Of a stretch of DNA of 64,000 bases, positions 40,661 to 50,635 are shown in pieces (positions within the stretch are counted from its first letter, which is position 1; every line of letters begins with the position of its first letter). The position numbers and the translations under genes are program-made. The notes under the pieces are model-generated. The model had not been told where the DNA came from. It made no database searches and worked only from the letters and a program-made list of their open reading frames with translations. Origin of the DNA: Neocallimastix lanati (nom. inval.) (lineage: Eukaryota; Neocallimastigomycota; Neocallimastigomycetes; Neocallimastigales; Neocallimastigaceae); assembly GCA_016946835.1 (NCBI GenBank), contig JACVTC010000047.1:990001-1054000 (forward strand). The letters run 5' to 3'.

Positions 40661-41933
40661 TTTATTTTATTTTATTTTATTTTATTTTATTTTATTTTAT
40701 TCAATCTGTACTTGTACTTATATTTATATTCTACTATTTATTTTATTTTATTTTATTTTATTTTATTCAATCTGTACTTATATTTATATTCTACTATTTA
40801 TTTTATTTTATTTTATTCAATCTGTACTTATATTTATATTTATATTCTACTATTTATTTTATTTTATTTTATTCAATCTGTACTTGTACTTATATTTATA
40901 TTCTACTATTTATTTTATTTTATTTTATTCAATCTGTACTTGTACTTATATTTATATTCTACTATTTATTTTATTTTATTTTATTCAATCTGTACTTGTA
41001 CTTATATTTATATTCTACTATTTATTTTATTTTATTTTATTCAATCTGTACTTGTACTTATATTTATATTCTACTATTTATTTTATTTTATTTTATTCAA
41101 TCTGTACTTGTACTTATATTTATATTCTACTATTTATTTTATTTTATTTTATTCAATCTGTACTTGTACTTATATTTATATTCTACTATTTATTTTATTT
41201 TATTTTATTCAATCTGTACTTGTACTTATATTTATATTTCTACTATTTTATTTTATTTTATTTTATTCAATCTGTACTTGTACTTATATTTATATTCTAC
41301 TATTTATTTTATTTTATTTTATTCAATCTGTACTTGTACTTATATTTATATTCTGCTATTTATTTTATTTTATTTTATTCAATCTGTACTTATATTTATA
41401 TTCTACTATTTATTTTATTTTATTTTATTCAATCTGTACTTATATTTATATTCTACTATTTATTTTATTTTATTTTATTTTATTTTATTCAATCTGTACT
41501 TATATTTATATTCTACTATTTATTTTATTTTATTTTATTCAATCTGTACTTATATTTATATTCTACTATTTATTTTATTTTATTTTATTCAATCTGTACT
41601 TATATTTATATTCTACTATTTATTTTATTTTATTTTATTCAATCTGTACTTATATTTATATTCTACTATTTATTTTATTTTATTTTATTCAATCTGTACT
41701 TATATTTATATTCTACTATTTATTTTATTTTATTTTATTCAATCTGTACTTATATTTATATTCTACTATTTATTTTATTTTATTTTATTCAATCTGTACT
41801 TATATTTATATTCTACTATTTATTTTATTTTATTTTATTCAATCTGTACTTATATTTATATTCTACTATTTATTTTATTTTATTTTATTCAATCTGTACT
41901 TATATTTATATTCTACTATTTATTTTTTTCTAT
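40661..41933 (+). repeat. 23-copy minisatellite with 56- and 50-bp units
   Basis: The marker TTCAATCTGTACTT recurs 23 times (c of TTCAATC at 40702, 40768, 40818, 40874 and onwards to 41890). In the first half units are mostly 56 bases and contain TGTACTTGTACTT. From 41380 they are mostly 50 bases and have lost one TGTACT copy. Single variants occur at 41239 (extra T), 41354 (G for A) and 41490 (60-base unit). All three frames lack stops, giving spurious Tyr/Leu/Phe-rich ORFs. Confidence 0.97.
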
Positions 41934-42249
41934 ACGTTTTAATAATATTTCTTTATTTATTTATTTTTTTTTTTTATAATTTAGTTTATTATATATTTTA
42001 CTATTATAAATAAATAAACACATAAATAAATAAAAAGTTATTGTAATAATAAAAAATAATAATGATGATGAAATGATTATAAAAGCCGAAATAAATTTAG
42101 ATCAAATAATATATGAACTCTTTAATAATTATATTTTAAAATATATATATATATATCTTTTCTTTATAAAATTCAATTAACCATTGTTTATTTTTTCATT
42201 TTAAATACATAATGGTTTAACAATTAAATAGGTATTTCTATTGAAATAT

Positions 42250-42282
<33 letters not shown>

Positions 42283-42718
42283 AATATTTATATAGTTAAA
42301 TTTTTATTTTAAATAATAAATAATATTTCTAAATTCATTATTTTTTAATTGATTTGAAAAAAAAAAATTATATTTATTTAATATATTAAATTATTAAAAT
42401 TTTATTATTTTTATTTATTTATTTATTTATTTTAATATATATTAAACAATTTTAAAAAAATATAAATCTCTTAATATTTTATATTAAAATTTATTATTTC
42501 CTTTATAAAAATAAAATTTTATTTAAAAAATTTTTTTTCTTTTTTTCATATTAAATCATTTTAATTTATGATTAAGAATCTTAAAAAAAATAAATATTTA
42601 TTATTATAAAATACTTTTATTTATTTTTTAGTTCGATTAAATATCAATACAAGATATGAATTAGAATTATTTTATGAAATAATTATTTACCATTGTTAAA
42701 TTATTATCTAATAATTAT

Positions 42719-42750
<32 letters not shown>

Positions 42751-42761
42751 TTGTATAGAAA
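41934..42761. other. AT-rich intergenic region
   Basis: Nothing recognisable. An A29 run immediately upstream of the MED20 start (about 42725-42750) may be part of its promoter or leader. Confidence 0.6.
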
Positions 42762-43057
42762 ATGGGTGTTACATGGTAAATCTTTAAATCAAAAATTATT
42801 TATAAATGATTTTCTTTTTTCTTTTTTTTTATTATTATTATTATTAATATTATTATTTATATAATATATATATCATTTCTATATCTAACAATAACTTTTA
42901 TTTGCTTTTATAATATCTATCATTTTAATATATAAATTTTATATAATAAATTTAAAATTAATCATATGTACTATTTCACAATATATATATATTAATTGTA
43001 TTAATTTCTATTAAAATTAAAATTTTTGATTTTTTAATTAATAATTCAATATATTCA

Positions 43058-43119
<62 letters not shown>

Positions 43120-45529
43120 TGAATTAATTTAAAATCCCTAATTATGTAAATGTGTGAAAATAAATTATTTGAAATTTATAATTATTTCTTTATAATCAAA
43201 AAATAAAAAAAAAAAAAAATATATGTGTGTATATATATAATTAAATGCGAATTTAATAATAAAAATGTATATACATATATTTAATGAAGTATATTTTATA
43301 TCAAAGAAATTTCTGCAAAAACAGAAATAATGTCTGCTATGGAAAATCGAATAATAAATATATTTGGAGGTAAAAGGACAGATCATTGGAGTGTTGTTTG
43401 TAAATTATATAAATCAGTTATATTTCCAAGAGTACCTAGAGAATTAATTAAAAATTCAGGAAGAGGTGAATCAATGTATTTATTATCATTTTCTTCAAAG
43501 CCAAAACATGTCTATTCCATTATAGATGAAAAATTAGTAATGGAAGCAGATAATTCTTTAGTTGAACTAATTAATAAAATTAAAAATATATGGGCATTTC
43601 GTCAAGTTGCAAAAATTGATGTAATGAATAATATTAAATTCTTAAAATTTTTTATATAATATTATATTTAATCTCTATATCATAATAAAATCTAAATCAA
43701 TATTTTTCAAAAAAAAAAAAAATGTTTTAATATATAAAATTAGGGATATAGTTTCGAAATAGGTGATTATAGCGTTCGATATGGTAATTTAAATGTTGGT
43801 TCAAATTCAAAAGGATTACTAGTTGAAGTAAATAAAATAAAAAATAAAATTAAAATTACGAACTAAAATAAAATTTATATAATAATAATAGTAATAATTT
43901 ATATTAAGTAATAAATTTATATTAAAAATATATATATATATACATATATTTTTTTTTTTTTTAAAAAAAATTTATATGTATATGTAATAGGTTGAACATA
44001 CAAAAAGTAATTCAGTTACGGAATCTTCAGATTTACTAATAGAATTAATAGATTATTTAATTCCAGAAGAGTTATATAAAAATTTTAAAATAGAATTAAG
44101 ACGTCCAGATAATGGTTATGATTATACCACTGTAGGTTTAAGTCAATCAAAAGAGGAAGACTTATTAAAAGATATTAATAATGATATAAGTAAAACCATC
44201 GTACCAAATATTAAAATGGAAATAGATAATTCTAATGATACATTAAATACAGCTATTACTGTTCATTCATCCTCAAATGAAATGTTAAATATCAATAGTC
44301 CTTATTCAAATAATCAAAGTTCTGTCATCGAAACTCCAGGAAGTTTAGGTAGTACTATAATTTCAAATATAGTAAATGAAACTAATAAATATGTCAATGC
44401 CGATTCTAGTACGACGGTAGATTCATTAGCAACTACATCAAATAATTCAAGTTCATTAAATACATCTTTATTAAATGCATCGTCATTAAATTCATCTTCA
44501 TTAAATACTAATATAAATAAAAATATAAATACGAATACGAATTCAAATACAAATCCTAAAAATAATTCATTAAATAGTACAACAAAAAATACAATAAATA
44601 ATAATACAGTGACCACTATCCCAACCTCAAACCCAACAGCGGCGGTTGCCTCAACCACAGCAACAGCAACAACAAAAAAATCAACCATATCTACTAACGA
44701 AAAATCTACAACTCTACCAAATGCATCAACAATATCCACACTATCACCAATAGCACCTATTCGTACAGTAGGTACGAATCCATTGAGTACTCCATTAGCA
44801 AGTATTGGTGCAATAGCTAATCTAAATTCATTAGCATTAAATGCAGCCGCTAATTCTTTAACAACAACTGATATAACAAATTATGATATTAGCGTCGGTA
44901 ATTCAAATACTCTTTCTCCTTTAAGTTTAGCACCCACAACAAATGGGGTACCAGCTTCACCATTTTTATTTAATCCATTTTCAAATCCAATAACGGCAGC
45001 TAATGCTGTTACTACGAATATTAATCCTTCATTAACCATTTTTAATGCTTCAGGTCTACCTACCACCGCCAATAAAAATTCAGTTACACCAATACCAACC
45101 ATATTAAATCCAAATATTAATTCGACTGGTTCAGCTACACCATTACACACTACTTCAACAGGTCTATCGAATGTATTTTCCAAAACGAAGCAAAATTCGT
45201 TATTAAGTACTATTAATAAAAAAAAGAAAGAATCCTTAATACACGCCCCACTTTCATCCTCACAAATAACTGAATTTATTCAATCTACTGATAGTCTTGA
45301 TTCTACACATACCTTGAAAGCGAATACAATTTTATCAGGACAAGGATCACGACAGTTTTCAATTAAAAATAGTAATAATAGTCAAAGAAATAGAAATAGT
45401 ATATCTTCTCTACAAGAAAGAAAAGAAATAAAAGAAGTTAAAGAGCGTGCCCATTATAATTTTATTTTTACTTCAAAACATTCAGCCTATCAATATATTA
45501 ATTTTTTACGTAGTGAAAATATATTATAA
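42762..45529 (+). CDS. MED20: Mediator subunit 20 with large low-complexity insert
   Basis: Head-module subunit of the Mediator complex, which links activators to RNA polymerase II. Four exons: 42762-42775, 43290-43620, 43744-43827 and 43991-45529, giving 655 residues. Exon 1 is only 14 bases (ATG GGT GTT ACA TG). Splicing to 43290 gives MGVTCIFY, the diagnostic MGVTC start of MED20. The conserved fold continues with YLLSFSSKPKHVYSIID, WAFRQVAKIDGYSFEIGDYSVRYGNLNVG and SKGLLVEVEHTKS. From about residue 210 there is a run of ~400 residues rich in Ser, Asn and Thr. The last ~25 residues (YNFIFTSKHSAYQYINFL) resemble the usual C-terminal helix (..QYMELF..). The normal protein is ~200-230 residues, so the low-complexity part looks like an insertion before the final helix. 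Confidence 0.82.
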
Positions 45530-45617
45530 ATTCAAATAATAATAATAAATGAAAATAATGATATTTTATAATACTAATAAATAAATAAAAATAATAAATA
45601 ATAAATAAAACATTATG

Positions 45618-45656
<39 letters not shown>

Positions 45657-46374
45657 AAAGAAAAAAAGAAAGAAAAAGAAAAAAAAAAATCTTTTATTTC
45701 ATTTTTTTTTTTTTATAGGTGTGTGTGTATAGTGGGTAGTGAATCTATATATCTATTTATATATTTATTCATTATATTTATTTATTTACTATATTTTATT
45801 TATTTACTATATTTTATTTATTTACTATATTTTATTTATTTATTTATTATATTTTATTTAATTTCACTTTATTTCTTATAATAGTGAAAAATTATTTAAA
45901 ATTATGAATAAATAATAATTAAAATAAAGATAGTTATTAAAAAATATATATTTAAATATAAAAATTAATTATATATTATCATTCATTTATTTCACATTAA
46001 TTTATATTTATATTAACTTCTCTTTCAAATAAAACTAAATGAAATACATTATTATGAGTCATAAATTTGTGGTTTATAATTTTATTAATGAGGGTGGTGT
46101 GTTTCGGAATGTGGCTTTAAAAATTTTACATAAATTTTCATTTCGGGATGTGGCTTATATTATTTTTATAAATTTTTATTTATGAATATAATATATAAAA
46201 CATTAAAATAAAATGGCACATATAATTTCTTTGAAAAAATAATTATTAAAGATATTTAAAATGTGATATATTTCAAAAAAAATGATGATTTACATTCGCC
46301 ATATTCTTAAAATTTTTATTTATTTATTTATTCATTTATTTATTTAATAATAATATTTAATAATATTTTTATTT

Positions 46375-46535
46375 TTTTAATCTTTTTTATTTTTTTATTT
46401 TTTTATTTTTTTATTTTTTTATTTTTTTATTTTTTTATTTTTATTATTTTTTTATTTTTTTTATTTTTTTTATTTTTTTTATTTTTTTTATTTTTTTTAT
46501 TTTTTTTATTTTTTTTATTTTTTTTATTTTTTATT
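46375..46535. repeat. Poly-T/A heptamer-octamer array
   Basis: TTTTTTA repeats pass into TTTTTTTTA repeats, about 18 units in all. A simple-sequence satellite without coding content. Confidence 0.85.
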
Positions 46536-46961
46536 ATCAAATATTTATATAATAGAATATTTATTTAATTATTATTTAATTATTTATTTATATAAAATAA
46601 TTTAAAAATAATATGCCATCTCAAAAAATATATGGCTTATATCTATTCACGTGTGGTTCCGAAAAGCGCCCCTTTATTAATATATTTTATGATAGAGTTA
46701 CTAGCACATAATTATTCTAAATTAAATGCTTTTATATTAATGCATTGTGGCTTATACATTAATTATATTACAATATGTTTACATTTAAAGATTATTCTTC
46801 ATACATTTCACATATTATAACGCATATATATATATATAATGGATAGGACGGTATAATTATATATATATTATTATTTTATTTTATTTTATTTTACAAAGAC
46901 TACTTTTTAAAACAATTAACTTTTTTTTTTTATTTCTACTAAAAGACTACTTCTTACAACA

Positions 46962-47013
<52 letters not shown>

Positions 47014-47333
47014 TATTAAAAAACTACTTTTTAAAACAATAAACTTTTTTTATTTTTTTATTTTTTTTTACTTTCAAAGACTACTTTTTAAAACAATTAA
47101 TTTTTAATAATAATATTACATAATAGTGCAATTTTGATTTTTCCTTTTAAGAATTTTTTTATATAATATATAATAATTTAATATAATCTATAATAATACT
47201 AATTAATGTATATATATTTGTTTTAACTCTATATTAGTTTCTCATTTTTAACGTTAATGTTATTTTATTTATATATATATATTTATATATTATTAGTAAT
47301 AACAAAATAATTTTTTAAAACTTTTTTAGTTTT

Positions 47334-47380
<47 letters not shown>

Positions 47381-47471
47381 TAAATTTTAAATAACAAAAA
47401 TATTAAAATGACAAATATAATAAATAATTATACAATTATATAATATGTGTTATTTTAACAACATTTAGAAA

Positions 47472-47580
47472 AAAAAAATGAAATATTAATTATTTACTAT
47501 TTCTTTCTTATTAAATATAAGAAAGAAATTGAATTATACTTTTTTATCTCAATAGTAAATAATTAATATTTCATTTTTTT
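47472..47580. repeat. Nested perfect inverted repeat (hairpin)
   Basis: A 29-base arm (47472-47500, ending ATTAATTATTTACTAT) is matched perfectly and inverted at 47552-47580. Inside it is a second perfect 11-base stem (TTTCTTTCTTA at 47500-47510 with TAAGAAAGAAA at 47518-47528). It could form a cruciform in DNA or a long hairpin RNA, or be a collapsed miniature element. Confidence 0.85.
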
Positions 47581-47959
47581 AAAGTAGTATAAAAACGCAC
47601 TATAATTAATTATTATAAATAGAAAAATAAAGAAAAAGAAAAAAAAAAATAATAATTTAATGATTTCTATTTTTTTTCTTTTTATTGTTTATAATTTATA
47701 TAAAAGTTCCATATCATATTAACTTAAATTGAAATAATATGATATTGACTCTTAAGATAACTTTTTTAATTTTTTTAATATCTTTGTAATAATATTACTA
47801 TCATATTTTATTATAATTTTACATTATTTTACATTATTTTTATGTTATTTTAATTTATTTATTTATAATTAAATTCCTTTTCTTTTTTTCTATCTAATAA
47901 AATAATAATTATAATTATAAATTAATTTCATTATAAATATTATTATATATTATTTTAAT

Positions 47960-48345
47960 AAGGTTTCTAGATCGACTACCTCCTGAATTTATATGAGGCG
48001 ATTTTGATTCTCCCAGTGTGTTTTTTCCTATAAATGAAGTTGGATATTCCCTCGCCACAGTAAGTATTCCTATTGCTAGACTATAAAATTTCTAGTGCAG
48101 AGAGCTCTTGGTATGGGAGAGAATTAGTGTAGTTGTTCCTTCCTCGATGATGGTTCAAGATATCATTGAAAAGAAGTCAGTCGTATAAAGCGAGTTATAA
48201 GGAATGTCTTTCATAATAATCATACTTAGTGAGAGGTCAACGTAGAAGCAAAAACTGCTCAGCAAAGAATCCAATAAGAATCTTATATATTTAAGAGAGA
48301 GACTGGAGACCCTATCTTCTTCTTCTATCGTTAATTTCAAACTAA
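47960..48345. other. Unexplained GC-richer block
   Basis: About 390 bases of mixed-composition DNA, beginning GGTTTCTAGATCGACTACC and ending near GAGACTGGAGACCC, in near-pure A/T surroundings. Both strands have stops; the longest minus-strand frame (48364-48155) has no recognisable motif. Composition resembles the LINE and SINE blocks elsewhere, so a decayed mobile element or long terminal repeat piece is possible. Confidence 0.4.
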
Positions 48346-49932
48346 AATAAAAAAAAAAAGACACACTTCAAAATACGTTAAAGTATACTATAAAAGTTTA
48401 TATATTAAGTTAATATTAATTTTTACTATTAAAGGCAAAGCATATATTATAATTACATTTTTGTTCAATAAAAATGATTAGATTATTTTTATAAATTAAT
48501 ATTAAGATTCCACAGTGGCAATCCTAGTTGTTGTGTAACATCAAGGATTTTAAAAAAATTAAAAAAAAAAAAAAACTAATTTAAATTATTAATAATTAAT
48601 AATTAAAGTTTGAAATAAATATATTAATAATTTTAATTTATTTTATAATTTAAACTTTTACTCAATCTAATGAAATAATATTTCCATAATAGTCAAAAAC
48701 TTTAATTTTTTATTATATTTTCATTATATATTATAATATATTATAAAAATTTAGTTTTAAAATTTTCGTTAAAACTCATTGGTTTATATCAAAAGAAAAA
48801 AACAAATAATAATATAATTTGAAAATATAAATAATAGAATATTACTAATCAATATAATAATTATATGTATATAATATATTAGAATATATTATAAAATATA
48901 TTAGTTTAAGTTTCAAAAACAAAATAAAATAAATCTAAATCTCCAAAATATTTGGTCAATTTATAAATATAGTTTTATATATATATGGATAATACAATAA
49001 AAATAATAAAAAGCATTATCAAAATAAAAAAATTATAATATATATGAATAATAAATAATTGTAGTATATAATATTGAATAATAAATTTTTTGAATAAAGT
49101 TAATATGATGAAAATTATATTACAGATTATCTAATTAATATTAAAAATAATAATATTTTTATGTTTTAAGAAATATATAGAATAAAATAATGAAATAATT
49201 GTATATTTAATTAATAATTTAAAAAAAAATGAATTTCTTCTTAAATAAAATCTTTAATGTCTCTTTTATGAAAAAATATAAAAAAAATTGTAATTAATTA
49301 ATATTAATAATTAACACAATTTGTTTTACTGTTAATTATTATAATATAGAGAATAATAATTCTTTTTCATTTTTTATTATTTTATTTTTGCAATATTTGT
49401 GAAAAATAAAAAGTTTTAAAATACCTAAAATATATATTATATATTTTGTTTGAATAAATCCTTACTATTTCTTTTTACAATATAAATAACAAATTAATAT
49501 AAAATTATAAAATTTAGTTTATATAAAGAAAATATTGATAATATGAAAAAATTTTTGAAATTTTATAAATTTAGAATTACCATCATATTTACTTATTATT
49601 TATTGGAGGATTGTATTAATACATAAATTATATATTATATAATATAGATTATATATATTATTTATATATTTACAATTGTATTTTATTAATATATTAACAA
49701 TTTATATAGAAAAAAAATTTTTTTTTTCAATTTTAATATATTGAAATTTAATAAATTAATAAATTTAAAATAGTAAAATAGTATATAAATTCATATTTTC
49801 TTTATCCTTTTTTTTTTTTTTTTTTTTTTCAATTCTTAAATCTGAAATTGAAAAAGAGAAAAAAAATTTTAGTAATAATTAAGAAGAATAAAAAAAGGAT
49901 AAAAATAATTAAAAAGAAAATTGTATCTAAAT

Positions 49933-49979
<47 letters not shown>

Positions 49980-50635
49980 TTTTAATAGAAAATAAATAAT
50001 ATACAAGTTTATTACTAATCAAAGTATTATATAATTTAAATTTAAAAATATTGTGTAGTAATATTTTTACTAATAAATAAACTTATATATAATTTTAAAT
50101 AAATAAATAAATAATAATAATTAATAATATTAAAAAAAAAAAAAAAAAGTATAAATAATAAAAGGTAATAAAAAGTTTATAATTAAAAAAAAAAAAAAAT
50201 TCAAATAAATAAATACCAATATTGAATTGTGTTATTCTTTAATGTTTTAATTTATTTTTAACATCATATATATATATTTTTGTAAAATCATAAAATTTTA
50301 TATATATAATTTAAAAATTTATTCTTATTAATTTAAACAAAAAGAAATAAGACAAAAAAGTGAATTAATGAAAACAAAGAAAACCAATATTAAAAAAAAA
50401 AAAAAAAATTACTAATTTTTTTTTTTTTTAACTCTTATTCAACAAAATTTTAAATTTATTAATTAATCTAATATATATAAACATATATATATAATAAACA
50501 AATAAATAATATTTATAAGCATTTTTAATATAAAACTAAAACTTTTTAGCATGTATAAGCTTGCTTAAAAAATTAAAAATATTATATAGTTTAATTCGAT
50601 AACGTATAAAATTATTTTCTTAAATAAAAAAAAAG
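48346..50635. other. AT-rich intergenic region
   Basis: No gene supported. A short mixed-composition phrase (CCACAGTGGCAATCCTAG, ~48510) is the only non-A/T island. Long T runs lie at ~49810 and ~49936-49978, upstream of the membrane-protein gene. Confidence 0.6.

Larger units (their letters stand above)
45530..47959. other. AT-rich intergenic region with simple repeats
   Basis: No gene supported. It contains an 18-base tandem repeat (TTTATTTACTATATTTTA, ~45775-45850), a TTTTTTA/TTTTTTTTA array (~46375-46535), and a pair of similar phrases TTTCGGAATGTGGCTT and TTTCGGGATGTGGCTT (about 46101 and 46141). It also has a repeated AAGACTACTTTTTAAAACAATT phrase (46895, 47012, 47078), a T39 run at ~47341 and a nested hairpin at 47472. 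Confidence 0.6.

Noticed and set aside
40661-41933. CRISPR-like array
   Set aside because: Units are directly adjacent and nearly identical, with no unique spacers; the genome is eukaryotic.
40592-42013. Three long overlapping Tyr/Leu/Phe-rich ORFs (up to 473 codons)
   Set aside because: They arise from the 50/56-bp minisatellite, which has no stop in any forward frame; there is no real protein-like composition.
44314-44739. Minus-strand Val/Phe-rich ORF opposite MED20
   Set aside because: Mirror of the low-complexity Ser/Asn/Thr coding region; no motif.
48155-48364. Minus-strand 69-codon gene
   Set aside because: No family resemblance, low-complexity start, and the surrounding block is stop-ridden; kept only as an unexplained island.
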